Source: Deltaproteobacteria bacterium
GTDB taxonomy: Bacteria; Desulfobacterota; Desulfarculia; Desulfarculales; Desulfarculaceae
Direction of reading: 5' to 3'
DNA length: 64,000 bases
Assembly: GCA_020444205.1 (NCBI GenBank)
Contig: JAHLLJ010000001.1
Coordinates: forward strand, 1-64,000
The position numbers and the translations under genes were made by a program. How positions within the stretch are numbered: position 1 is the stretch's first letter; every line of letters starts with the position of its first letter. Below are positions 17,388 through 25,884 of the stretch, piece by piece. Under the pieces are notes generated by a model. It worked only from the letters and a program-made list of their open reading frames with translations, searched no databases and was not told the DNA's origin.

Positions 17388-18140
17388 ATGATAACAGCCG
17401 CCGTGGACCAGTTGTACCTCCAGGAAGGCCAGGACCAGGCCAAGGCCGCGGTTTGCGTCACCCTGCATAACTATGAGCGCTATTTGCCCGGATGCCTTGC
17501 TTCGGTGGCCGCGCAGACTTTGCCGACCCTGGACCTGGTGGTGCTTGACGACTGTTCCGAGGATGCCTCCTGCGGCCTGGCCCGCGCCTGGCTCGAGGCT
17601 CATGGTCATCGCTTCAACCGGGTGGAGTTGCTGCGCACCAGGCAAAATGCAGGGCCGGTGGCCGCGCACAACACTGCGGCCATGGCGGCCCATAGCGAGT
17701 ACATGCTGCTGCTGGACGCGGACAACGAGCTATTGCCGCGTGCCCTGGAGGACCTGCTGGCTGCCCTGGAGGACAGCGGCGCTGATTTTGCCTTTGGTTT
17801 GCTGGAGCGTTTCGGGGGGAGACAGGCCATAATGCACAACGTGCTGTGGGGCAAAGAGCTATTGGCTCGCTCCAATTATTGGGACACCCTGGCCCTGATG
17901 CGCCGCGAATCTTTTGAAAAGGCCGGGGGGCATGATGACCTGGGAGAGTCTGCTTGGGGTGACTATGTAATGTGGTGCGAGGTAGCCATGCGCGGCGGGT
18001 GGGGGGTGCACGTGCCCCAGTTCGTGGGCCGTTACCGGGTGCATGACAAGTCGGTCAGCGCCAAGGTGGACGAGGACAAGATACGGCGAATGCACAGCAA
18101 GCTGAATGCCAGGTTCCCGGAAATTTTCGGCACAGAATGA
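17388..18140 (+). CDS. Family 2 glycosyltransferase
   Basis: A 250-residue GT-A fold glycosyltransferase, cytoplasmic and without membrane segments. Motifs are AAVCVTLHNYERYLPGCLAS at the N-terminus (nucleotide binding), VVLDDCSED, and LLLDADNELLP with the DxD near residue 109. A late ESAWGDYVMWCEVAMRG stretch matches the acceptor/catalytic-base region of family 2 enzymes. It starts 2 bases after the upstream glycosyltransferase and overlaps the next by the four bases ATGA, so the three are one translational unit. The first 15-20 residues before the first strand are longer than usual. Donor and acceptor cannot be read from the sequence. Confidence 0.85.
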   Translation: MITAAVDQLYLQEGQDQAKAAVCVTLHNYERYLPGCLASVAAQTLPTLDLVVLDDCSEDASCGLARAWLEAHGHRFNRVELLRTRQNAGPVAAHNTAAMAAHSEYMLLLDADNELLPRALEDLLAALEDSGADFAFGLLERFGGRQAIMHNVLWGKELLARSNYWDTLALMRRESFEKAGGHDDLGESAWGDYVMWCEVAMRGGWGVHVPQFVGRYRVHDKSVSAKVDEDKIRRMHSKLNARFPEIFGTE

Positions 18141-19189
18141 ACCGGGGTGATCCCAACCTCGTCTTGACCATCGGCCCCGGCGCTTTGCCGCCAGAGCCCG
18201 CTCTGGTCACGGTGGTGATCGTAAGCTACAACAGCGGCCCCATATTGCAGCGCAGCTTGGAGGCCATGGCCGCCCAGAGCGAAAGGCGCTTTCGGGCCGT
18301 GGTGGTGGACAACGACTCCAGCGACGGCTGGGCCGCGAGCTTGCGTCTGCCCGACGCCCGCTTCGTGCTGGTGTGTTCGCGCAGAAACTTGGGTTTTGCC
18401 GCCGGGGTGAACCTTGGGGCGGCCCTCATCCCTTCGCCCTGGGTGGCCACCTTAAACCCCGACGCACTGCCGGATAAAAACTGGCTTGCCGAACTGCTGG
18501 CCGTGGCCCGTGCTCATCCCCAAGCCGCGGCAGTGGGCTCCTTGCAGGTCTTTATGTCCGATCCAAAAATCATTGACGGCGCGGGAGACTGCTACCACTT
18601 CAGCGGGACCGCCTGGCGCGGCGGGCACGGTCAACCCCTGGGAAGCTTGCCCAAAGTAGCAGAGGTATTTTCGCCCTGTGCCGCGGCGGCGTTGTACGAT
18701 GGCGCCGCGTTCCGCGAAATAGGCGGTATGTATGAGCGCCTTTTCTGTTACATGGAAGATGTTGACCTGGGCTTTCGTCTGCGTTTGACGGGGCGCGTAT
18801 GTCTGCAAGCCAACCGGGCGCGGGTGCTGCACCAGGGCGACGTCAGCGGGGCCGGGGCATCGGGCCTGGCCCGCAGGTTGGGCTTCCGCAATCGCTTGTG
18901 GGTTTTAGCCAGGGACATGCCCGGCCTTTTGCTTTGGCTTGCTTGGCCTTGGTGGCTGTTGGCCCAAGTGGTGCTGTTGCTACAGGCCGCGGGACAGGGG
19001 CAGGGCGCGCAGGCTTGGCAGGGGTTAAGCGAAGGTGTGCGGGGCCTGGGCAAAGTTTGGGCCCAGCGGCGTGCGGTGCAGGCCTCGCGCACGGTTTCCC
19101 TGACCCGGCTTGTGCAGGCTATGACCTGGTCGCCCTTGGCCGCCTTGCGCCGGGACACCTGCTTTAGGCGTCGTTTCCCCAAGGCTTAG
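18137..19189 (+). CDS. Family 2 glycosyltransferase, rhamnosyltransferase-like
   Basis: A 350-residue glycosyltransferase of the WbbL/rhamnosyltransferase group. The nucleotide-binding strand is VTVVIVSYNSGPILQRSLEA, the DxD position reads LNPDALPDKNW (NPD, as in this subgroup), and the catalytic base region is FCYMEDVDLGFRLRLTG. A hydrophobic stretch near residues 255-285 probably anchors the protein to the inner face of the membrane. It overlaps the upstream gene by ATGA. Its last 26 bases overlap the end of the opposite-strand glycosyltransferase gene. Rhamnose as donor is plausible because rfbA and rfbD lie at the right end of the window, but this is inference. Confidence 0.85.
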   Translation: MNRGDPNLVLTIGPGALPPEPALVTVVIVSYNSGPILQRSLEAMAAQSERRFRAVVVDNDSSDGWAASLRLPDARFVLVCSRRNLGFAAGVNLGAALIPSPWVATLNPDALPDKNWLAELLAVARAHPQAAAVGSLQVFMSDPKIIDGAGDCYHFSGTAWRGGHGQPLGSLPKVAEVFSPCAAAALYDGAAFREIGGMYERLFCYMEDVDLGFRLRLTGRVCLQANRARVLHQGDVSGAGASGLARRLGFRNRLWVLARDMPGLLLWLAWPWWLLAQVVLLLQAAGQGQGAQAWQGLSEGVRGLGKVWAQRRAVQASRTVSLTRLVQAMTWSPLAALRRDTCFRRRFPKA

Positions 19190-21443
19190 GGGCGCGGGAG
19201 GCCACAGGATTTTGCTGCAAAGAGCCGTAAGCAAGGTTGGGGTTGTGATAAGGATCAGCGGCCAGCAGGTTAGCCCATCGCCGCTCCATAAACTTCGTCT
19301 CCTTTAGGGCCGGCAGTGAAGCGAGCAGGGCGGCCAGAGGCCCGCCGCCGGTCGGTCTGGCCAGTTCCAGGCGAGCGTGCGGTGTCCATACCACGGCCAG
19401 GCCTTCCTTTCTTAAGCGCAGACAATAGTCAACATCAGCAAAGGCCTCATCAAGGCCGTCTTGATCCAGGCCGCCCAGGCGCTGAAAAGTTTGGCGTTGG
19501 GTAAACAGGCAAGCTCCGCTGACCGCGCTTAGGCGCTGACGGGTGCTGTGGCGCATAAAATTCCCAATGCGCTTCAGGGGCTCGCCGTAGTTCACCGGCG
19601 CGGCCACTCGCTCGGGCAACAGGGTAAGCCCTGCCTCCAGTACCGCGCCGTCTTGGCGCAACAACAGCCCCCCCAGGGCGCCATTTTCGGGCAGATCCAA
19701 CAAACAGGCTGCTTCCTCCAGCCAGGCTTGGTTGGTGGGGCGCAGGCCGGGGTCCACCAGCCCCAATATGGTTCCCTTTGCTTTTGCCGCGGCGGCGTTG
19801 GCCAAGGCGGCCCAGCCTCCCTCAGCCTCCAGCAACCTAAGCGGCAGGTTGGGGTGCGCCTTTGCCTCGGCCCGCGCCAGCGCCAGGCGATGGGCCGGAC
19901 CCGCCACGACCAACTCGATGTCCCACATGTCCAGCAGGGTGGGAAGGGCCTGCAACAGGCCTGACAAGGGCGGTGCTTGGTCTGGGCGGTCATCGGTTAG
20001 CGGAGACAGCAGGCTGATGGAGGGTCTGGGGGATGGAGTGAGGTAATTGACCACATAATGCCCCCAGTTGGGGCCGAACTCCACCCGGGCCGCTATGCCG
20101 CGCCGGTTCAGGGCCTCGCTGATGGCTTGGCGGGCACGATGGAAGGCATAGGTTTTGGCCTGACCGCCGCTGGCCGTTGAAGCGGCGATGGCGCGCCAAT
20201 GGTAGAGCACCCTGGGGATGTGGCGCACCCGATCGTCGCGGCTGTGTTCCAGGGCCCGCAGGCACAGGTCGTAATCCTGGGAACCTTCAAGGCCCAGGCG
20301 AAAACCGCCGATCCTTTCCAGAAGGCTGCGTCGGTACACCCCCAGATGGGAAATCATATTTTGACCCAGGAACAACTCAGGGTCCCAGTCGGGCTTAAAG
20401 TAAGGGCCGAAACGGCGCCCCTGTTCGTCGATCTTGTCCTCGTCGCTATAGATGATGTCCGCCTCGGGGTGGGCCAAAATCTCCTCAGCCACCAGGTAAA
20501 GGGCATGTGGCGGCAGAATGTCGTCATGGTCCATCAAGGCCACGTAGCTGCCTTGGGCCGCGGTCAGGGCGCTGTTGCTGGCCGCGGAAATATGGCCGCG
20601 TTCCTGTCTGTGAATCACTCGCACCCTGGGATCGTTTTGAGCGGCCCGGTCCAGCAGGGCCGCCACCTGGGGATCATCCGAGGCATCGTTGGCCGCGCAG
20701 AGCTCCCAATGGGGATATAGCTGATTGCACAGGGAGTCCAAGGCCTGCTGTAGGCAGTCCAGCGGCGGGTTGTACACAGGCATCACCACCGAGATGAGAG
20801 GCGGTTCGTTCATGGCCTGCACGCGGCGGGCGATCATGGCAAGGTCATGCCGGTCAAGGGTGTCATGGCGCGATACCCACTCCGCGTATATTTCGCGTTG
20901 CAACAGGCCGTGCAAAAGCCTGTCTTTGGCCGAGCGCCATCCTTCTTTGGCCATAATCTGGCGAGCTCGATTTGCCCTGGCCAAGCTGTGTCCCGGCCTG
21001 CGCAAGGCCCGGCCCAGGTGAGGAAGAGACAGTCGCGAAAGGGCCCAACCGGAGCCGACCCGCCAAAAGGCCAGGCTCGCGGGAGGATCGTAATCAGGCG
21101 GCAACCACAGGTAAATCCCCGCGCAGGCTTCCGGCAAGCGATGCGGCAGGCCGCGTTCTTTGTCCGGGTCCACCTCCAACATCTCTCCGCCGTTACCAAG
21201 GGCCACAAGCCGTCCACCCGAGGCTCCCTGCCATCCATGACCGGCCAAATAGACCCAGCGCAGCGTCGGCCCAGGCTCCGGAATCAGAGCCCACCATTGG
21301 CCAGGCCTGCCGGTCACCCGCTCCAAGGTCCGGCGGTCAATGGGATCAGCCGGCGCGATCCGCAGACTCATTCGTCCCATATCCCACATGCGGACCAAGC
21401 GGTGGAGGCTGCTCGAGTTGCTGATGTCAGGTTGCCGGTTCAT
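19164..21443 (-). CDS. Dual-domain family 2 glycosyltransferase
   Basis: A 759-residue protein with an N-terminal domain of about 200 residues without clear identity, then two GT-A family 2 domains. The first (from about residue 212) has PLISVVMPVYNPPLDCLQQA, a MDHDD DxD motif, IIYSDEDKID and EGSQDYDLCLRAL. The second (about 500-720) is weaker: it has a LGLVDPGLRP stretch in place of a DxD and ends with EAFADVDYCLRLRKEG, so it may be partly degenerate or bind a different donor. This arrangement is common in O-antigen loci of proteobacteria. It is the last gene of the leftward wzm-wzt-sulfotransferase group. The ATG at 21443 has GGGAAGAG about 12 bases upstream; a start near residue 19 is possible. 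Confidence 0.82.
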   Translation of the reverse strand: MNRQPDISNSSSLHRLVRMWDMGRMSLRIAPADPIDRRTLERVTGRPGQWWALIPEPGPTLRWVYLAGHGWQGASGGRLVALGNGGEMLEVDPDKERGLPHRLPEACAGIYLWLPPDYDPPASLAFWRVGSGWALSRLSLPHLGRALRRPGHSLARANRARQIMAKEGWRSAKDRLLHGLLQREIYAEWVSRHDTLDRHDLAMIARRVQAMNEPPLISVVMPVYNPPLDCLQQALDSLCNQLYPHWELCAANDASDDPQVAALLDRAAQNDPRVRVIHRQERGHISAASNSALTAAQGSYVALMDHDDILPPHALYLVAEEILAHPEADIIYSDEDKIDEQGRRFGPYFKPDWDPELFLGQNMISHLGVYRRSLLERIGGFRLGLEGSQDYDLCLRALEHSRDDRVRHIPRVLYHWRAIAASTASGGQAKTYAFHRARQAISEALNRRGIAARVEFGPNWGHYVVNYLTPSPRPSISLLSPLTDDRPDQAPPLSGLLQALPTLLDMWDIELVVAGPAHRLALARAEAKAHPNLPLRLLEAEGGWAALANAAAAKAKGTILGLVDPGLRPTNQAWLEEAACLLDLPENGALGGLLLRQDGAVLEAGLTLLPERVAAPVNYGEPLKRIGNFMRHSTRQRLSAVSGACLFTQRQTFQRLGGLDQDGLDEAFADVDYCLRLRKEGLAVVWTPHARLELARPTGGGPLAALLASLPALKETKFMERRWANLLAADPYHNPNLAYGSLQQNPVASRAPKPWGNDA

Positions 21444-21480
21444 GGCTAGCGTAAACTCTTCCCAGGTGGTTTAACCGGCC

Positions 21481-22821
21481 TTAGGCGGTGCCGGGCGGGG
21501 TTGCATCGTCTTTTTCCAGGCGGACCTTGGCACCCAGGTCCACCAGACCGTAGGTGCGCGGGCGCGACCCCACGACCCTCAGCTGCAGGGCGTCGAAGCG
21601 TCGGTCAAGAGGAACCGCTTCGCCGTTTTCCTCGGCTGACACGCCCACGCTGACCAGATAATCGCCTTGGGCCAAACGCAGGTCAAGATCGAAGACCGCG
21701 CGCACCACCTCTCCAGCTTTTGCCGGACGGATAAGAGGGCCGCCGTTGAAATCGCGAGAGTTGTCGGCATAAATCAACACACCGTCGGGGGTCTTGATTT
21801 GCAGGCCGTAGATGGGGCGCGGCTGGTCTTGGTGATGACGCACCCACACCTCTGCACGCAAGGGGCTACCAGATTCCATTCCAGTGGCGTGGCCCCCGCT
21901 GCCGGTGCTCAGGCACATGTCCAGCACCTCGGCCTGGCCATTGCCCCAGCGGTATTCCTCGGGGTTGTAGCCTGCGCGCTCCTCCAGGCTTCGACGTAGC
22001 GAAGCCGCCGGTGCTGGGGTTTGGGTCTCGCCTTCCTTGCCCGGTTCCCGGGAACGCTCCGCGCCCAGCATAAGGTCCAGGTAACGGTTAACCGCTTCGC
22101 GGGGCGGTCCTTGCATGAGCAACTCACTTTGATTCAGCACTAGGGCGGTGGTGCAGTGGCGGGTTACCTGTTCGGGGTTGTGGGTAACCAGGACCACCGC
22201 GCAGCCCTTGGCCAGCAGATCTTCCAAGCGGCGAAAACACTTGGCCTGGAAGCGAACATCGCCCACGGCCAAGGCTTCGTCCACTATAAATACCTCCGGG
22301 TCCACACAAGCGGATACGGCAAAGGCCAGGCGCACGTACATGCCGCTGGAGTAAGTCCACACCGGCCGTTCCAGGAAATCACCGATATCGGCAAAGGCCA
22401 CAATATCATCGAAGCGCCGGTCCAACTCGCGTTTGCTCAAACCCATGAGGCTGGCGGTGAGCCTCAGATTCTCCCTGCCGGTAAATATGGGATTGAACCC
22501 CGCGCCCAGCTCCAAGATAGCGCTCACCCGCCCCCTGGTCCTCACCCTCCCGGTAGTGGGGCTCAGGGTGCCCGCCAATATCTGCAGCAAAGTGGATTTG
22601 CCAGAACCGTTGGGGCCCAAGATCCCCAGGCACTGACCGCGCTCCACCTCAAGGTCGATCCCTTTGAGGGCCCAAAACGGCTGATAAAAAGCCCGGGGAG
22701 CCATGCCTAACATTTGTCGCAGGCGGGGAACCACCGCCTGCTTGAGCCGGTCTACGGGGCGCTGATAAAGGGTGTAGCACTTGCCCACGCCCAGGGCTTG
22801 CAGCGCGATTCTAGATGACAT
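21481..22821 (-). CDS. wzt: Polysaccharide ABC exporter ATPase with Wzt C-terminal domain
   Basis: A 446-residue ATP-binding subunit of an ABC-2 O-antigen or teichoic-acid-type exporter. The N-terminal ABC domain has Walker A LGPNGSGKST, a signature reading TYSSGMYVRLAFA (typical of the Wzt/TagH group) and Walker B VFIVDEALAVGD. The 150-residue C-terminus has the beta-sandwich pattern of Wzt_C, which recognises the capped end of the finished polysaccharide in LPS systems. I chose the ATG at 22821 with AAGGGG about 8 bases upstream; it overlaps the wzm end by 11 bases, so the two are coupled. A C-terminal domain implies that the glycan carries a terminal modification, fitting the adjacent sulfotransferase, although the link is inferred. 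Confidence 0.92.
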   Translation of the reverse strand: MSSRIALQALGVGKCYTLYQRPVDRLKQAVVPRLRQMLGMAPRAFYQPFWALKGIDLEVERGQCLGILGPNGSGKSTLLQILAGTLSPTTGRVRTRGRVSAILELGAGFNPIFTGRENLRLTASLMGLSKRELDRRFDDIVAFADIGDFLERPVWTYSSGMYVRLAFAVSACVDPEVFIVDEALAVGDVRFQAKCFRRLEDLLAKGCAVVLVTHNPEQVTRHCTTALVLNQSELLMQGPPREAVNRYLDLMLGAERSREPGKEGETQTPAPAASLRRSLEERAGYNPEEYRWGNGQAEVLDMCLSTGSGGHATGMESGSPLRAEVWVRHHQDQPRPIYGLQIKTPDGVLIYADNSRDFNGGPLIRPAKAGEVVRAVFDLDLRLAQGDYLVSVGVSAEENGEAVPLDRRFDALQLRVVGSRPRTYGLVDLGAKVRLEKDDATPPGTA

Positions 22822-23644
22822 CGGCGAACCCCTTACGGACCCGCTGGAACCACCAGAATCCGGCCCAGGCGAAAGCAATGGCGCAGGCCAGGTATATGCC
22901 CCAGCCGCCCCAGTCCGGCAAATGGCCCAGCACGAACACCTGCCGGGTCTGTTCGATGACCAGGGTCAGGGGGTTGATAAGCAAAAAGCCCTGGAATTTT
23001 TGGGGCACCGCGCTCAGGGGATAGAGCACCGGCGAGATGAACAACAGCAGAGTGGTAAGCACTCCGGTAATCTGGCTGACGTCGCGCACATATACCCCCA
23101 GACCGGCCAGGAACCAGAGCACGCCCAAAGCGAAAACTCCCAGGGGAGCCAGCACCACGGGCAATAGTATCGCGGTCCAGGGTAGGGCCTGGCCCAGCAG
23201 CAGGGAGCCTGCGAACAGCACCAGCACATTGACCGCCAAGTGGAAAAACGCCGAGGCCAGGGTGACCACGGCCAGCACCTCCAAAGGGAAGATGACCCGT
23301 TTTACATAGCTGGAGTTGGACAGGATAAGCCCGGGGGAGCGGTTGAGGCATTCACAAAAAAAGCCGTGACAGATGATGCCGATGAACAGCATGACCGCGA
23401 ACTGGGCTTTGCCTTGGCCGGGGGCATCCCCCCACCTGGCGTTGAAGACCTCGGAAAACACGAAGGTGTAGACGCCGAGCATGACCAGGGGAATAAAGAA
23501 CGACCAAGAAACGCCCAGGAAGGAGCCCCGATAGCGGCCAATCACATCGCGTTTGGTAAGCTGCCAGACCAGGTGGCGGTGGCGCCAAAGGCTGGAGGCC
23601 AGGGCCACCGGCGAGGTGCGCGGCCGGAGGTGTGGATCCTTCAC
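22811..23644 (-). CDS. wzm: Polysaccharide ABC exporter permease (ABC-2 type)
   Basis: A permease of about 277 residues with six membrane segments, exporting undecaprenyl-linked glycan across the inner membrane together with Wzt. The family's N-terminal amphipathic helix and VIGRYRGSFLGVSWSFFIPL entry are visible, followed by the membrane helices. The open frame extends to 23806, but that region overlaps the sulfotransferase gene. The GTG at 23644 overlaps the sulfotransferase stop as GTGA, with AAGGGA about 9 bases before it, and gives the normal Wzm length. An ATG at 23701 is a second choice. Gene order (leftward): glycosyltransferase, sulfotransferase, wzm, wzt, glycosyltransferase. Confidence 0.9.
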   Translation of the reverse strand: MKDPHLRPRTSPVALASSLWRHRHLVWQLTKRDVIGRYRGSFLGVSWSFFIPLVMLGVYTFVFSEVFNARWGDAPGQGKAQFAVMLFIGIICHGFFCECLNRSPGLILSNSSYVKRVIFPLEVLAVVTLASAFFHLAVNVLVLFAGSLLLGQALPWTAILLPVVLAPLGVFALGVLWFLAGLGVYVRDVSQITGVLTTLLLFISPVLYPLSAVPQKFQGFLLINPLTLVIEQTRQVFVLGHLPDWGGWGIYLACAIAFAWAGFWWFQRVRKGFADVI

Positions 23645-24699
23645 CTCCGCCGTCCCTTCAGGCGCCCGGCCGCCAAGCGCAGGGGACGGGTGGCTCGCCA
23701 TATTCGGCTGGAGGTAATGTGCTCCAGTTGATACTTGTTGGCTGACAAGGCTTCCGCCAGGCGCTGGTTTTCGGCTGAGAGTTCGCGTTTTTCGCTCTCC
23801 GCCCACTCAAAGACCGAATGTAGGTTGCCCAGCTGGCGCAGGATCAGGGGAGCACAAAAGGCCGCGGCCCGGTCCAACATACCTCTCGCCTCATCAAAGG
23901 CCTCGGTAGGCACCGTGGCAAGGTCTGCCCCTGATTGTTGCAGTATGGTGTGCAGCTTGTCGGTAGCTTGCCCCAGAGGGGTGGTGGTCAGGTTGGTGCG
24001 CCGATTCCCGGCATCATGATGGCGCATGCCTGGGGTGAGGAATTCCTCCACCGCTTCCTTGGCCTCACCGGGCTCCACGGGCCAGTCAATGCCCAAGTCA
24101 TGCCCCAAGCGTTTTGCCACCCCCGGCCAATCCCGCAGTAATTCCTCAAAACCACACATCGCCCGAGGCAAGGCCCGGCTGTATTGCTCCGCATCCAACA
24201 AGTGACGCATCCACAGCAACAGCGAGAGGTCTTGGTCAAAACCGTTGCGCTTCTTTAGGGAGAGAGCCACTTCCCAGGGATGGCGATGAATAATGACCAC
24301 CTTGACCATGCGCCCCTGCTCGGCGAACAAAGGCAGCACCAGAGGGAGCAAACGGCAAAATCGCGGATCCTTGAGCACCGCCGGTTGGCCCGTGGGGAGT
24401 TCCCGTTCCAACACCTTGGCCAGGTTGCGCAGGGCCTTGTCCACGGACGGGCGGTCGGCGGCGTCCGGAGGCAAGGGTGAGAAGTCGAACCAGACGCTAC
24501 CCAAGCATTCCAAAATCTTTTGGTTGGCCTCCAACACCGAGGCTGACTCCCAAAAGCCCATGGCATTGTCCTGCCCTTGGGGCAACAGGTCGCCGCATAG
24601 GCCCGCCCCCAGCAAATTTAGCACTCTGGTCAGGGCCGAGGTGCCGCTACGGTGCATACCCAGTACCAGGATGACGCTTTTTTGCCGCGTCCCGCTCAT
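23641..24699 (-). CDS. PAPS-dependent sulfotransferase family protein
   Basis: A 352-residue sulfotransferase-fold protein. The 5'-phosphosulfate-binding loop is LGMHRSGTSALTRVL at residues 14-28, and the 3'-phosphate site is the IIHRHPWEVALSLKKRNG segment near residue 135. It also has a DPRFCRLLP stretch common in this group. After the catalytic domain a charged, probably coiled-coil tail ends with SSRIWRATRPLR, a motif seen at the end of many polysaccharide-locus enzymes. It is cytoplasmic and would sulfate a sugar before export. It lies 10 bases after the upstream glycosyltransferase and overlaps wzm by GTGA. PAPS synthesis genes are not in the window. The acceptor is unknown. Confidence 0.82.
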   Translation of the reverse strand: MSGTRQKSVILVLGMHRSGTSALTRVLNLLGAGLCGDLLPQGQDNAMGFWESASVLEANQKILECLGSVWFDFSPLPPDAADRPSVDKALRNLAKVLERELPTGQPAVLKDPRFCRLLPLVLPLFAEQGRMVKVVIIHRHPWEVALSLKKRNGFDQDLSLLLWMRHLLDAEQYSRALPRAMCGFEELLRDWPGVAKRLGHDLGIDWPVEPGEAKEAVEEFLTPGMRHHDAGNRRTNLTTTPLGQATDKLHTILQQSGADLATVPTEAFDEARGMLDRAAAFCAPLILRQLGNLHSVFEWAESEKRELSAENQRLAEALSANKYQLEHITSSRIWRATRPLRLAAGRLKGRRR

Positions 24700-24709
24700 T
24701 GCCTCGATT

Positions 24710-25672
24710 TCACCTCGAGTCCGCTTGGGGGCTCTTTTTACCTGTGGAAAAGTTGAGCCAGGCCAGATGCGCCGCGTGCACGGTTATAACCGCGGCCAGC
24801 CTTAGGCCCAACAACAAGGCCCAGGCAGGCAGCAGGGCCCTTTGAGCGCGGGTGCCGTGCTTTTTGAGCCATAGAAAGGCGCTGCGATGAAAATGCCATA
24901 TGCTGCGCAGCATGTTGGAGCGGCGGCTTCCGCCCACCATATGTACCACCGTGGGGCGCGGATAATAAACCACCTGCCATCCGGCCTGTTTCAAGCGCGC
25001 GCACAAATCGGCGTCTTCCCAAAACAGGAAATACTCCTCATCCATACCCCCTATCTGCTCAAAGGCCTCGCGCCGCACCAGCAGGCAGGCGCCGGAGACC
25101 CAATCGCAGGGTAGAGGATCTTTTATATTACCGCCGCTGGTCAGGACCTCGCGCCGGGTGACGGCGTTGCCCGGCAGCAGGCGGCTGAGAAGGCTGGAGC
25201 GGCCGAAGAGGCCGGTCAACGGCGTGGGAAACTTGCGGGCCGATCCCTGCACCATGCCCTCGGGGTCCAGGATCAGAGGGCCCAAGCATCCGACCTGGGG
25301 ATTGGCCTGAAGATAGGCCAAGGCTTGGGAGCAAAAACCGGGCTGGAGTAGGCAGTCCGGGTTCAGCAGCAGTAGATAAGGGGCCTTGCCCAGCCGGGCC
25401 AGGCTGTTGATGCCCCGTGAAAAGCCGATGTTTTCTTTCCCTTGCACCAACTCCACGCCAGCCATGCCGCGCACTGCTTCGGCGCGGTCGGCGGAGGCGT
25501 TGTCGCGCACCAGCAGGCGTAAGATATCGGTTGAATCATGGCCTGTCAGTGATGTTAGACATTGGCGGAGAAACGCAGTGCTATTGTAATTGACCAACAG
25601 GACATCAATAAGGATGTCTTGTCTGTCTTCCATTTGAACCCACTGGTGAGCGTTGGCCATGGGGGCAGCCAT
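24710..25672 (-). CDS. Family 2 glycosyltransferase, WbbL/rhamnosyltransferase-like
   Basis: A 320-residue glycosyltransferase with the N-terminal VLLVNYNSTAFLRQCL strand, VRDNASADRA loop, LLLLNPDCLLQPGF at the metal site, and FLFWEDADLCARLKQAGW as the catalytic-base region, the pattern of rhamnosyltransferases such as WbbL and RfbN. A hydrophobic stretch at about 282-305 may associate with the membrane. The ATG at 25672 has AAGGG 8 bases upstream. It is the first gene of the leftward export group, so its promoter should lie in 25673-25884, where I could not identify one. Confidence 0.85.
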   Translation of the reverse strand: MAAPMANAHQWVQMEDRQDILIDVLLVNYNSTAFLRQCLTSLTGHDSTDILRLLVRDNASADRAEAVRGMAGVELVQGKENIGFSRGINSLARLGKAPYLLLLNPDCLLQPGFCSQALAYLQANPQVGCLGPLILDPEGMVQGSARKFPTPLTGLFGRSSLLSRLLPGNAVTRREVLTSGGNIKDPLPCDWVSGACLLVRREAFEQIGGMDEEYFLFWEDADLCARLKQAGWQVVYYPRPTVVHMVGGSRRSNMLRSIWHFHRSAFLWLKKHGTRAQRALLPAWALLLGLRLAAVITVHAAHLAWLNFSTGKKSPQADSR

Positions 25673-25884
25673 GATTGAAGCCCTTTATGATCAGTGGCGC
25701 GAGTGCCCTCGCCAAGAAAAATGCCAGAGTACAAAATGAGGTAGTTCCCCCCGCGCATAGACTTTCAGCTTAAACTCGGCTTGCCCGAAGGTCAATGATT
25801 TCCAGTGCGAACGACGCCGGCAACCGGAACCTTGGGAAGCACCAGGAAGCAGGAAAGCTACGATTTGTCTCTACTGGATCGCTT

